This document shows positions 30,740 to 39,444 of a stretch of 64,000 bases of DNA, in pieces (position 1 is the stretch's first letter; each line of letters opens with the position of its first letter). This stretch comes from DASPGQ01 sp035457705 (GTDB taxonomy: Bacteria > Acidobacteriota > Vicinamibacteria > Marinacidobacterales > SMYC01): the NCBI GenBank assembly GCA_035457705.1, contig DATIBD010000070.1:240259-304258 (forward strand). Direction: 5' to 3'. The notes beneath the pieces are model-generated. The model saw nothing but the letters and a program-made list of their open reading frames with translations, was not told where the DNA came from and did not search any database. The position numbers and the translations under genes are program-made.

Positions 30740-32836
30740 TCAGGCGTCATTCATTTGGACCGGAAGCAGAACGTTGAAGGTGCTTCCCTTCTGTCGCTCA
30801 CTCTGCACTTCGATTCGGCCGCCATGGGCCTCGACGATGGTCTTACATTGATAGAGGCCGATCCCGAGTCCGCTTTTCTTAGTCGTTTGGAACGGTCGGA
30901 AGAGCGAATGGGTGATGAACTCCGGACTCATGCCGCATCCGTCGTCGGCTACCGACAACAACACCCAGCCTTTCTCGGCCGAAGTGCGCACGCTGATATT
31001 TCCCGATTCCCCCGTGGCCTCCTGCGCATTCAACACCAGGTTCGTCAGCACTTTTTGCATCTCGGCGGAATCGATTCGAACGCTGGGCAGGACGCAGCAT
31101 TCAATTGAAACACGGGCTTTCATCGACCCGTTGAGAGTCGCCACCGTCTTTCGAACGAGATGGTTGAGGTCGCAGTCGGTGCGCTTCAGTGAAAGGCCGC
31201 TCGTGAGCGACGAGAGGCGAGACGTCATCGTGTCGATCTTTCGTACGCTCTGGTCCATCATCCGCAGCACGTCATGTCGAAACTCGGGCTTGTCGATGTG
31301 AGCGGGAAGGTTCTGCATCGCGAGCGACAGTCGTGAGGCGAGGTTCTTGAGATCGTGAACAAAGAACGTCGAGACCGCCTGAAAGGCTTCCATCTCGCGC
31401 GCGCGTCGTAGGTCTCGTGCGAGCTGGCGATTGCGGATCGTGGCCGCGGATTGATCCGCAAGCGTCTTCATGAGCGCGAGATCCTCGAGACTGAACGGCT
31501 GTTTGGGAAAGCGCTCGCTCAGTGTCAGAAACCCGATGGGACATCCATCGTTTCCCAGCAGGGCCACGCTGTAGCGGGCGTCGATCTCGCGCTCGAGCTC
31601 TCGCGCAGCTTCGGGAAGTCTCGGATCACGGAGGTCGATCGGCCGGTCGAGCGTCCCCGCCATCACCGCCAGCCAGTCCCGACCGTCCGCATATCGATTC
31701 AAAGTCGCGTTGGCTTGGGCCGCTGACATCGCCGACGTCCCCCCCAAGAGCAGCTTGCGCTCCCCTTCTCGCACCAACCAGATCGTCGCACTCGGACATC
31801 CAAATGTCTCGACCGCGATTTTCGTTATCGCCGCACAAAGGGGCTCGATCTCCATGGCCGCGCTGGTATCGCGAGTAAAACGGTCCCAGATGCGGCGGTA
31901 ATCGTGCGCCGGCCGGGCGAGATGCCGACTGAGCCAGCGTCTCGCTCTCAGCTGGAACCTCGTCGACAAGAAGAGAGTCGCCAGCCCCAAAGTGGCAAGA
32001 AGGACGAAGATCGCAACGGCGGGAGGCCATTGCCGGCCCCCGAGCCTGTCGATGAGCTCGACCACGCCGACCACACCAAGGAAATAGATTCCCACCACCA
32101 GCAGGGTCAGCGATCTGAAAAGCAGCGCGTCAGACGGATAGAGTTCGACGCTGGCCAGCCGGCGACGAGCAATGGAGAAAGCGATGAGGCCACACGCGAG
32201 CAACAGCGCTCCCGAGCCAATCGGGAAGAGCGTGGTCTGGACGACCGAATACAAGAGAACCTGACTGTCGAGAAACACCTCGACCCCAAATAGGGCGCCG
32301 AGCCCCAAGATCGCGAATTTGATCTGCCATCGGACACTTCCCGCCGACGCCCGGAGAGTTCTCTCGAAGTTCACCAAAACCGCGACGGCGGACATCACGA
32401 GGATCCCATGGAGGCCGACACCCGCCGTTCCCACGGGAACGAACAGTGTCGGCGTCAAGTCGGCAGCTCGCATCACGAGGGCGTGCCATCCTCCGACGAC
32501 GAGCGCGCTCGGAAGCAGGAAGGCTGCGACGAGCACGAACCTCCAGCGCCTCAGGAACACGAAAGGAGTCGCCCGCGCAAACGTAAGCGCGGCGCAAAGC
32601 CAGAGACCGGGGATCGCCGCAGCGACGACAAACCGGTACCGGTGCCACATCAAGGCGTCGGACTCGCTCGCGGCGAGCGTGGACAGCACGCCAATTCCTT
32701 CGCGAGCCGCAAAGACTAGAAACCCCACCGCGAGAATGGCGTGGGCTGTTTCCTGACGGTGCCGGCGCAAAAGAAACCCCGCAAGCGACAGCGCGGCCAT
32801 CGCCGACAGACAGGACAGGAGTACGTCGAACTTCAT
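30740..32836 (-). CDS. prsK: PrsK-type membrane histidine kinase
   Basis: About 698 residues. The N-terminal half has about eight membrane helices, then an S-R-H-L-A-R-P-A-H-D-Y-R-R-I-W linker, a GAF-like sensor (about 335-475), and a kinase core with the PrsK-style F-F-V-H-D-L-K-N-L-A-S-R-L-S-L-A phospho-acceptor box. N-L-V-L-N-A-Q-E-A and D-D-G-C-G-M are the HATPase boxes. This architecture is that of the XrtA/PEP-CTERM histidine kinase, and the neighbouring PrsR-like gene supports it. The ATG at 32836 is used; a TTG 12 bp upstream is possible. No exosortase is within the window. Confidence 0.85.
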   Translation of the reverse strand: MKFDVLLSCLSAMAALSLAGFLLRRHRQETAHAILAVGFLVFAAREGIGVLSTLAASESDALMWHRYRFVVAAAIPGLWLCAALTFARATPFVFLRRWRFVLVAAFLLPSALVVGGWHALVMRAADLTPTLFVPVGTAGVGLHGILVMSAVAVLVNFERTLRASAGSVRWQIKFAILGLGALFGVEVFLDSQVLLYSVVQTTLFPIGSGALLLACGLIAFSIARRRLASVELYPSDALLFRSLTLLVVGIYFLGVVGVVELIDRLGGRQWPPAVAIFVLLATLGLATLFLSTRFQLRARRWLSRHLARPAHDYRRIWDRFTRDTSAAMEIEPLCAAITKIAVETFGCPSATIWLVREGERKLLLGGTSAMSAAQANATLNRYADGRDWLAVMAGTLDRPIDLRDPRLPEAARELEREIDARYSVALLGNDGCPIGFLTLSERFPKQPFSLEDLALMKTLADQSAATIRNRQLARDLRRAREMEAFQAVSTFFVHDLKNLASRLSLAMQNLPAHIDKPEFRHDVLRMMDQSVRKIDTMTSRLSSLTSGLSLKRTDCDLNHLVRKTVATLNGSMKARVSIECCVLPSVRIDSAEMQKVLTNLVLNAQEATGESGNISVRTSAEKGWVLLSVADDGCGMSPEFITHSLFRPFQTTKKSGLGIGLYQCKTIVEAHGGRIEVQSERQKGSTFNVLLPVQMNDA

Positions 32837-32919
32837 TGCGTCCAGCAAGATGCTCTACTGTCAACAGCTTGGGGGGATCGGATGGGGCCTACTTTTCTCT
32901 CGGCGCCCAACCGGGGGGG

Positions 32920-32947
32920 AGCTACGCCAAAAGCGTTAGCTTTTTTT
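32920..32947 (+). terminator. Intrinsic terminator in a divergent promoter region
   Basis: AGCTACGC, a CAAAA loop and GCGTTAGCT form an 8-bp stem with one bulged T, directly followed by a run of seven T. It points along the plus strand but lies upstream of the PHP gene and behind the divergent PrsK gene. It would therefore end a short leader or small RNA rather than a known gene. Confidence 0.5.
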
Positions 32948-33013
32948 ACAGTCTAAAGTGCCCTTCTGTCAAGCCGTAATTGAATTTGTTTTGAGTAAGA
33001 TAGCTGGGTCTCA

Positions 33014-34585
33014 ATGCGAGTCGGAAAGACCCTCCTCATGAGCGGCGCCCTCGCCGGCGCGCTCGTTCTTGGTCGCGGCGTCCTCCTGATCCCCTACGAA
33101 CCGGAGACATCCAATGCTTATGTCTGGGGAGCGTTTCACGTGCATTCCACACTCTCCGATGGTCTTTCCTCGCTCGAGGAGATCGCCGACGCCGCCAGGA
33201 AGGCACGAGTCGGTTTCGTAATGCTGAGTGAGCACGGCTCGCCGCATTCCCAAGCGACCACACTTTCCCGAACCATCCGCGGCGTGCGCTTCATCGGTGG
33301 CTCCGAGATCGGTCTTCCCGAGGGGCATCTGATTGCGTCGGATGCGAGGAGCCTCCCCGAGTACAAACTACCTCCTTACCCCCCAGATGCCACGGCGGAC
33401 ATAAGGGAGTGGGGCGGCCTGTCCATCATCACTTACCCGGAGGACCCGACCCAGCGATGGAGTTATTGGGAAGATGACTTCGTGCCCGACGGTATCGAGA
33501 TCATCAACGTGACTTCCTACTTTCGGGCCAGCTCCGCTGCAGCAAAGTTGAAATGGGCGCTCTACTCTCCGTTCAACCGGTACTATTACATCGAGGCCTT
33601 TACTTCGCCGTCCTATGCACTTCACCGATGGGACGAGCTCCTCACGCGCGGCCCGGTGGTCGGCTTCTACGCCGCGAACGCCCACGGCGGCTTCACGATC
33701 ACGGATGAGATGACAGTGCCCCTTCCCTCGTACGAAACAGCGTTCACCTACGCCGGGCTCGGGATCAGCCCCGCCCACCGTGACTCACCGGAAGAGGCAA
33801 TCCGACGGGGTGAGTTTTTTTCTCTGGTTCGGGCTGCGGGAGAACCCCAGAAGTTCGAGATCGCTCGGCAAGGCGACACGATTCGTGTCGTAGTCCAGAC
33901 GGCTTCCCTGTCGCCTCGCATCGACCTCAAACGCAACGGTATCGTCGTGGCGTCGGCTCAGTCGGGCGAGCTCGCCATCGACGCTAAAACACCCGGAGTC
34001 TATCGAGCGGAGGTGTACTTGCCGGAACACCCGCTGCTCTCTCCGGACGTGCCCTGGATCCTGTCGAACCCGTTATTCGTGGGAGTCGAGTTCTCCGCCG
34101 CTCGAACTCCTGAGAGCTCGTGCGCCTCTTTCACACCCTTGCCTCTCGAAGACCTCACGCTCGAAAAGGACGACGAGTCAAAGGGCTCTCTCGCGGGCGG
34201 AGAATCGGGTGAGCTCGAGCTGGACTACGAGCTTTCCCGGGCGACTCCTCAGAAGATCGATCGCTGGGTCGCGCTCGCGCTACGACGTCCAATCGATTTG
34301 TCCCGATTCAAGGCGATCTATCTGGAGGCGGAGTCGAGCGACGTCATGCGATACTGGCTCGAGCTGAGGGCGGGAGAGCGAAGCCACTACGCCTCGTTCA
34401 AGCTGGAGCCCGGCGTCGTCAACCGGATCACTCTTCCCTGGAACCGCTTCTATAGCACGACGGGTGTGCGCTCGATACCCAAGCTTTGGGAGCTCGACGC
34501 CTTGTTCGTCACCGTCAATACGTCCAACTCCCAAACGGGATTCCGATCCCAAATGACTTTGAAGAAGCTGGGGGGATGCGAGTGA
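33014..34585 (+). CDS. Exported PHP-domain protein with C-terminal carbohydrate-binding-like domain
   Basis: A 523-residue protein with an N-terminal hydrophobic anchor (residues 5-25). A PHP phosphoesterase-type domain follows: H-V-H-S-T-L-S-D-G, S-E-H-G-S, G-S-E-I, and the later N-A-H-G-G site. PHP domains bind two or three metals and hydrolyse phosphoesters, but exported versions often have unknown substrates. After a beta-sandwich linker, residues about 370-523 resemble a CIA30/carbohydrate-binding jellyroll (L-S-R-F-K-A-I-Y-L-E-A-E-S-S). This points to action on a surface or extracellular glycan. It is divergent from prsK across 177 bp. Confidence 0.68.
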   Translation: MRVGKTLLMSGALAGALVLGRGVLLIPYEPETSNAYVWGAFHVHSTLSDGLSSLEEIADAARKARVGFVMLSEHGSPHSQATTLSRTIRGVRFIGGSEIGLPEGHLIASDARSLPEYKLPPYPPDATADIREWGGLSIITYPEDPTQRWSYWEDDFVPDGIEIINVTSYFRASSAAAKLKWALYSPFNRYYYIEAFTSPSYALHRWDELLTRGPVVGFYAANAHGGFTITDEMTVPLPSYETAFTYAGLGISPAHRDSPEEAIRRGEFFSLVRAAGEPQKFEIARQGDTIRVVVQTASLSPRIDLKRNGIVVASAQSGELAIDAKTPGVYRAEVYLPEHPLLSPDVPWILSNPLFVGVEFSAARTPESSCASFTPLPLEDLTLEKDDESKGSLAGGESGELELDYELSRATPQKIDRWVALALRRPIDLSRFKAIYLEAESSDVMRYWLELRAGERSHYASFKLEPGVVNRITLPWNRFYSTTGVRSIPKLWELDALFVTVNTSNSQTGFRSQMTLKKLGGCE

Positions 34586-34591
34586 AGGGGC

Positions 34592-35026
34592 TCAGCCTGA
34601 ACCCTTCTCTTCGAGAGCCCGAGTGATGGAGCGGACGAGCTCCTTGGCGGCAGCCTCCTCGAGCTTGCCGGAATTCCACCCGATTCCGAGGCCTTCCTTC
34701 TCGTAGCGGGGAATGATGTGAAGGTGGACGTGGAAAACCGCCTGATGAGCGGCACTTCCGTTGTTCTGCAGGATGTTGTAAGCAGTCGCTCCCGTGGCCT
34801 TCACGACCGCGTGACAAATCCGGGGAAGCGCGCGGCCCAGGGCCGCCGCCGAATCGTCGCTCAATTCGTGAAAAAAGGCCTTCGACTCCTTCGGCACCAC
34901 GAGCGTGTGTCCACGGGAAAGAGGTGCGATGTCGAGAAAAGCGTAAACGAGCTCGTCCTCGTAGATTTTGTGGCTCGGGATCTCGCCTCGAATAATCTTG
35001 TCGAATACTGTCGGCTCGCCGCTCAT
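34592..35026 (-). CDS. HIT-family nucleotide-binding protein
   Basis: A 144-residue histidine-triad protein. It starts M-S-G-E-P-T-V-F-D-K-I-I-R-G-E-I-P and carries the signature H-V-H-L-H-I-I-P-R with the catalytic His. HIT hydrolases act on purine nucleotide phosphoramidates and related adenylates. An in-frame ATG at 35044 would add six residues; the one at 35026 fits the family start. It converges with the PHP gene, 6 bp apart. It may be the last gene of the long surface-sugar operon, 84 bp after the fusion gene. Confidence 0.92.
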   Translation of the reverse strand: MSGEPTVFDKIIRGEIPSHKIYEDELVYAFLDIAPLSRGHTLVVPKESKAFFHELSDDSAAALGRALPRICHAVVKATGATAYNILQNNGSAAHQAVFHVHLHIIPRYEKEGLGIGWNSGKLEEAAAKELVRSITRALEEKGSG

Positions 35027-35110
35027 CGAGAGCCAATCTAGCATAATGAGTAGGTCATGCGCCTTTTCGCGTTCATTTCGAGCCCGCCACGCCGGCAGGG
35101 GACGGAGCGC

Positions 35111-36829
35111 CTAACGTTCGAGCTCTGAGGCAGCGAGTGTGGGAATTCCCAGGCGCTCAGCGAAACCTTTGTCCGCGGAAGAGCTCACGACCACGAGGCA
35201 CTTCTCTGGGGCCAGTCCGTACTTCTCGATGAGCACCACACCCAGTCCGGGAAGAGGCTTGCGGCACCAGCAGGAGATTGGTGGGACATGGTTGCACACG
35301 TGGACCTCCACGCCTGAATCGAAATAAGTCCGATCGCGTCTTCCGGGCTGGAACGAAACACCGAGAAGCCGAAACCCCGCCGATGCGTATCGGTGGAGTT
35401 TCGGGCGAATCCCCTTCTCCCGCGGCTCGAAGAACACGGCGCGTCCGGACCGTGCCGGCGGCGGGTCACGCTCGAAGTCGAGCTCCTCGATCTCGACGAA
35501 TCCTTCCTCCGGTCTCGGTGGCTCGAGCTCCCGCCGGTAGCGGAACTGCGCGCTGGGGGTAAAGGCGTTCGGGTCTGCCCGGGACAGTTTCCTCAACTCC
35601 TCGGGCTCGAGGAGCCGCCCGTAGCGTTGGACGATTCGCGTGGCCGCGTTGAGCTGCGCCTGCTGAAGGGAGGTCCGCAACCATACGCAACGGACGGCGA
35701 CGCCGTGACGCCGCGCGGCCTCGATCACGTCGTAGCGTGAGGCGCGCCGGGGATAAGTGTTGTCCAGGACGAGCTTTCTCTCGCCCCGTCCGAGTCGGTC
35801 GTCGAGCGCTTCGAGGAGGTCCCGGAGCGTCCCGCCCCTTTCGTCTCGGTTGAGTCGACTGTAGCCGCGCTCCTCCCAGGCTCTTGCGACAGTCGTCTTG
35901 CCCGCACCCGGGTAACCTACGAACAGCACGACTTCTCCATCGGTCGTGCTCATCGGCAGGGCGGTCTTGCGCGAAACGGAATAAGCCTGGGAGAGCTCGT
36001 CGCTTTCTTCAGCGGTCAAGACCAGATCGCCAGAGCGCAAGCTGGATTCGAGACTCGCGAGCTTCGTCGCCCCGGGAATCGGGATTACCCCCTTTATCGA
36101 AAGCAGCCAGGCGAGCGCGATCTCGGCGCAGGACGCTCCGCGACGGCGCGCCATGCTCGCGAGCACGGGGTCACGCTCGATTCGATGACGGTTGCGGTGT
36201 CCACCGAGAGGGCTGTGGGCAATCAAACTGATCCCGTGGCGTTGGCAAAACGAAGCGACGCCGTTCTTCAACGGGGTCAGGTCGATGGGACTGAGGGAAA
36301 CCTGGACGGCGGTGACGGGGAAGTGACGGAGAGCTTCCTCGAGCTCCTCGAGCGACACGTTGCACAAGCCGAGCCGGAGCACCTTACCTTCCCGCAACAA
36401 CGACTCGAGGGTCCGATAAGTCGTCGTTCTGGACTTCACATCGATCGCGTGGAGCTGATAGAGATCGAGCGCGTCGGCGCCGAGCGCCCTCAGGCTGGCC
36501 TCGCATGCTCCTCGCAAGTGCCTGGCGCGACCATCGGGAAACCAGCCCTGGGCATCCCTGCGGAGTCCCCCTTTGGTAGCGACGATGACCTCGGCGCGAT
36601 CACCACCCCAGCTCGCGAGTGCTTTGGCGATCAAGCGCTCGTTGTGCCCAATCTCGTCGGCCGACGGCGCGTAGACGTCGGCGCTGTCAATGAAGCGGAT
36701 CCCGGAGTCCAGCGCGCGGTGCAGAAGATTAACGGCGTCGGCCTCGTCGATTCCGGCCCTCGAGAGACCCATGGCGCCGAAGCCCAACCGGCATGAGCCC
36801 GGAACGAGTGGTAGACGCGGCCCGCCCAC
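35111..36829 (-). CDS. Aldo/keto reductase - polynucleotide-kinase-like fusion with degenerate HAD tail
   Basis: A 572-residue fusion. Residues 1-290 are a complete aldo/keto reductase with catalytic D48, Y53, K86 and H127. Residues about 298-450 are a P-loop kinase of the PNKP/T4-Pnk type: Walker A G-Y-P-G-A-G-K-T (305-312), N-R-D-E-R-G, D-N-T-Y-P, and the lid-like W-L-R-T-S-L-Q-Q-A-Q-L-N. Residues 463-572 align with a HAD phosphatase of the PNK3P/HisB-N type, but the catalytic D-x-D is replaced (F-F-E-P-R-E-K-G), and the later acidic motif reads V-S-S-S-A-D. The phosphatase is therefore probably inactive. The cysteine-bearing C-W-C-R-K-P-L-P-G-L segment is retained. It starts with GTG 6 bp after rmlC. 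Confidence 0.8.
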   Translation of the reverse strand: MGGPRLPLVPGSCRLGFGAMGLSRAGIDEADAVNLLHRALDSGIRFIDSADVYAPSADEIGHNERLIAKALASWGGDRAEVIVATKGGLRRDAQGWFPDGRARHLRGACEASLRALGADALDLYQLHAIDVKSRTTTYRTLESLLREGKVLRLGLCNVSLEELEEALRHFPVTAVQVSLSPIDLTPLKNGVASFCQRHGISLIAHSPLGGHRNRHRIERDPVLASMARRRGASCAEIALAWLLSIKGVIPIPGATKLASLESSLRSGDLVLTAEESDELSQAYSVSRKTALPMSTTDGEVVLFVGYPGAGKTTVARAWEERGYSRLNRDERGGTLRDLLEALDDRLGRGERKLVLDNTYPRRASRYDVIEAARRHGVAVRCVWLRTSLQQAQLNAATRIVQRYGRLLEPEELRKLSRADPNAFTPSAQFRYRRELEPPRPEEGFVEIEELDFERDPPPARSGRAVFFEPREKGIRPKLHRYASAGFRLLGVSFQPGRRDRTYFDSGVEVHVCNHVPPISCWCRKPLPGLGVVLIEKYGLAPEKCLVVVSSSADKGFAERLGIPTLAASELER

Positions 36830-36835
36830 GGCGGC

Positions 36836-37384
36836 TCACGGCTCGACCGCAAGGTCGAGAACCGAGATCTCTTTCAGCAGAGGATGCTTTCGATCGCGCT
36901 CTGAGACAAGGGGGTTGGAGATGGGCCAATCGACCCCGATCTCCGGATCGTCCCAGCGAATCCCTCCTTCTTCCTCGGGGCGGTAGACGTCGGTCATCTT
37001 GTACCAGACGTCGGCGAGATCCGAGAGCACGCAAAAACCATGGGCGAATCCCACTGGCATGAACAGCTGCCGATGGTTGTCCCCAGTGAGGATCGTTCCG
37101 AAGTATCGTCCGAAGGTGGACGAGCCGGGGCGAATGTCGACCGCCACGTCGAAGATCTCTCCGTGCACCACCGTTACGAGTTTGGCCTGTCGCTTCTGGA
37201 AATGGAGACCGCGAAGCACGCCCCGGGTCGAGTGCGAAAGGTTGTCTTGAACGAAGGAAGCGGCGACGCCCACCTCGCTGTACGGTCCGAACTTGTAGGT
37301 CTCGACGAGAAACCCTCGATCATCACCGCGGCGGACCGGCTCGACCACGCGGAGGCCGCGAATCGGAGTCTCGAGAACTCTCAC
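36836..37384 (-). CDS. rmlC: dTDP-4-dehydrorhamnose 3,5-epimerase
   Basis: A 182-residue cupin that epimerises dTDP-4-keto-6-deoxyglucose at C3 and C5 for dTDP-L-rhamnose. Diagnostic parts are R-G-D-D-R-G-F-L-V-E-T, the catalytic His in R-G-V-L-R-G-L-H-F-Q, D-V-A-V-D-I-R, and P-V-G-F-A-H-G-F. Length is normal. It lies 84 bp after rmlA on the same strand. rmlB and rmlD are not next to it; the reductase step could be elsewhere. It belongs to the minus-strand surface-sugar operon. Confidence 0.93.
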   Translation of the reverse strand: MRVLETPIRGLRVVEPVRRGDDRGFLVETYKFGPYSEVGVAASFVQDNLSHSTRGVLRGLHFQKRQAKLVTVVHGEIFDVAVDIRPGSSTFGRYFGTILTGDNHRQLFMPVGFAHGFCVLSDLADVWYKMTDVYRPEEEGGIRWDDPEIGVDWPISNPLVSERDRKHPLLKEISVLDLAVEP

Positions 37385-37468
37385 GCTTCTATCGCCCTGT
37401 CGAGTACGGTCCGTTGCCGTCTCGGTGAGTCCGCGTCCTCGACGGGAATCGTGGGAAGGACACTCCTC

Positions 37469-38344
37469 TCAGCGCTCCTGAAGCAGCGACAACAAGTAGC
37501 GGCCATATTCGCTCGCCGAGCTCTCCACGGCGAGCCGCTCGAGCGCCTCTGCGTCGATGAATCCCATGCGAAACGCGATCTCTTCGGGGCAACAAATCTT
37601 CAGCCCCTGCCTCTGTTCGACCGACTCGATGAACATCGCCGCTTGAAGAAGGGCATCGTGAGTGCCGGTATCGAGCCAGGCAAAGCCCCGCCCGAGCTTC
37701 TCGACGTGCAGCGCGTTCTGTTCGAGGTAAAGACGGTTCAAGTCGGTGATCTCGAGCTCGCCCCGCGCCGAAGGCTTCAACCGCTTGGCCTGTTCCACGA
37801 CGCGATGATCGTAGAAGTAAAGGCCGGTCACCGCATAGTGAGAAGCGGGCTTCGCCGGCTTCTCGACGAGGTCGACCGCTTCACCGTTGCCTCCGAAGCT
37901 CACCACTCCGTATCTTTCCGGATTTCGTACCCAGTAGGCGAAGATGGTCGCTCCTTCGTCCCGCTGCGCGGCACGTCTCAAATGGCTCGTGAGCTCGTGC
38001 CCGTAGAAGAGATTGTCTCCGAGCACGAGGGCGCAGCCTTTCCCGTTGACGAAGTCCTCACCGATGAGAAAAGCCTGAGCCAATCCTTCAGGCCGCGGCT
38101 GTACGGCATAGGAGATTTCCAGTCCGAGGTGACTTCCATCGCGCAGCAGAATCTCAAATAGTGGCCGATCGTGCGGCGTCGTGATGACGAGTATGTCCCG
38201 GATTCCCGCGAGCATCAGCGTGCTCAGGGGGAAATAGATCATCGGCTTGTCGTAGATCGGAAGGAGTTGTTTGCTCACCGCCGAGGTCATTGGGTAGAGG
38301 CGACTCCCCGTCCCACCGGCGAGGATGATGCCCTTCCGAATCAC
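37469..38344 (-). CDS. rmlA: Glucose-1-phosphate thymidylyltransferase
   Basis: A 291-residue nucleotidyltransferase joining dTTP and glucose-1-phosphate, the first step to dTDP-rhamnose. Motifs are G-I-I-L-A-G-G-T-G-S-R-L-Y-P, K-Q-L-L-P-I-Y-D-K-P-M, L-G-D-N-L-F-Y-G, E-K-P and W-L-D-T-G-T. The GTG start overlaps the stop of the queuosine-precursor transporter gene (GTGA). The presence of rmlA and rmlC together fits rhamnose in a surface glycan. Confidence 0.94.
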   Translation of the reverse strand: MIRKGIILAGGTGSRLYPMTSAVSKQLLPIYDKPMIYFPLSTLMLAGIRDILVITTPHDRPLFEILLRDGSHLGLEISYAVQPRPEGLAQAFLIGEDFVNGKGCALVLGDNLFYGHELTSHLRRAAQRDEGATIFAYWVRNPERYGVVSFGGNGEAVDLVEKPAKPASHYAVTGLYFYDHRVVEQAKRLKPSARGELEITDLNRLYLEQNALHVEKLGRGFAWLDTGTHDALLQAAMFIESVEQRQGLKICCPEEIAFRMGFIDAEALERLAVESSASEYGRYLLSLLQER

Positions 38345-39063
38345 GGGGGGGATTGTACCCCCACTTCCCCGGCCGCGCGCAGACGCCTCCGGCAATAGAA
38401 CACGGCGGCGTAGAACAGCGGCGTGTCGAGGAGCGCCATCGACCACTTGAAGAGGACGCCGTTCCAGAACAGCTCGGGGAATCGCTCCCAGGTAACTCCG
38501 GTGGTCCCTACCGCGGCCAGAAGCCCGTTGACCAGCGCCGTATCCACCACCTGCGAGGTGATGGTGCTGGCATTGTTGCGGAGCCATAGGTGTTTGCCTC
38601 GGGTCCGGCGCTTCCAGTAATGAAACAGTCGGATGTCGAGGTATTGCGCGCCGAGGTAAGCGAGCATCGACGCCGTGACGCCCAGCCATTGCAGTCCGAA
38701 CACTTTCTGGAACGTAGCATCATCCACCGGGCTCCATGGGGCCGCCGAAACGCGCGAGGACAACACGACGAGTCCCATTACGAAGAGGCTGGCTACGAGA
38801 CCGCTGGTCACGACACGGTCGGCGCGCTCCTTTCCGTAGATCTCCGAGAGGACGTCGGTGACGAGAAACGTGACGGGATAGGCCAGGACGCCTACCGACT
38901 GCTGGAACGAGAATCCGGATCCGAAGAAAGGCAGCTCCCATATGAAAAACTTCTGGAAGACGAGATTACAAGCGACGAGTGCGGCGATGAACACTGCCGC
39001 AAGCACGATATAGAGATCCTCGGACGCGGCACTCCGGTGGGGGTCGTTCTCGACCGCCTTCAA
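38341..39063 (-). CDS. YhhQ-like queuosine-precursor transporter
   Basis: A 240-residue membrane protein with about six helices. It has the family motif block A-Y-P-V-T-F-L-V-T-D-V-L-S-E-I-Y-G-K and the later V-D-T-A-L-V-N segment. YhhQ-type (VUT) proteins import queuine or preQ1-type precursors for tRNA modification. The ATG overlaps the stop of the upstream small membrane protein gene by 4 bp, and its own stop overlaps rmlA. Its place within a sugar operon is odd and may reflect only transcriptional hitch-hiking. Confidence 0.85.
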   Translation of the reverse strand: MKAVENDPHRSAASEDLYIVLAAVFIAALVACNLVFQKFFIWELPFFGSGFSFQQSVGVLAYPVTFLVTDVLSEIYGKERADRVVTSGLVASLFVMGLVVLSSRVSAAPWSPVDDATFQKVFGLQWLGVTASMLAYLGAQYLDIRLFHYWKRRTRGKHLWLRNNASTITSQVVDTALVNGLLAAVGTTGVTWERFPELFWNGVLFKWSMALLDTPLFYAAVFYCRRRLRAAGEVGVQSPP

Positions 39064-39431
39064 GCGAATAGCGACTCCGTCTGCTCATTGAGCAGGACCC
39101 AAAGTCCGTAGGCTCCGAGCGCGGTTCCAAACGGGAAGTTGAGCAGGTTCAGCGCCGAAAGCAAGATGGCGCCGACCCGAGCCCATTTCTGGAACTTGAG
39201 AAGTCCGATGCCCACGACGATGCCGGGAATCGAGAAAACGGAGATGGCGAAGAACAGGAACACGGCCAGGGCGACGAGTATGGGCGCCGCTTTCGTGGCG
39301 TCGGGCTCACCAACCATCCGGAGTATTCCCGCCAGCCCTCCGAAGAACAGAAGAGCGGCCAGAGCGCAGAAAACACCGATGACGCCAAACGCCGTGTACA
39401 GCGCGCCGACGATGGTGACATGTTGCCTCAT
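39060..39431 (-). CDS. Small four-helix membrane protein
   Basis: A 123-residue protein of about four membrane segments with short loops: residues about 8-32, 47-65, 69-87 and 91-112. No domain is recognised beyond a general likeness to small conserved bacterial membrane proteins. It lies 13 bp after the asparagine synthase gene and overlaps the queuosine-precursor transporter start by 4 bp. It is therefore certainly part of the operon, but its role is unknown. Confidence 0.7.
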   Translation of the reverse strand: MRQHVTIVGALYTAFGVIGVFCALAALLFFGGLAGILRMVGEPDATKAAPILVALAVFLFFAISVFSIPGIVVGIGLLKFQKWARVGAILLSALNLLNFPFGTALGAYGLWVLLNEQTESLFA

Positions 39432-39444
39432 GAGACTGGACTTT

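Noticed and set aside
33014..34585. DNA polymerase PHP domain or histidinol phosphatase
   Set aside because: The protein is exported and carries a carbohydrate-binding-like C-terminus; neither family fits.
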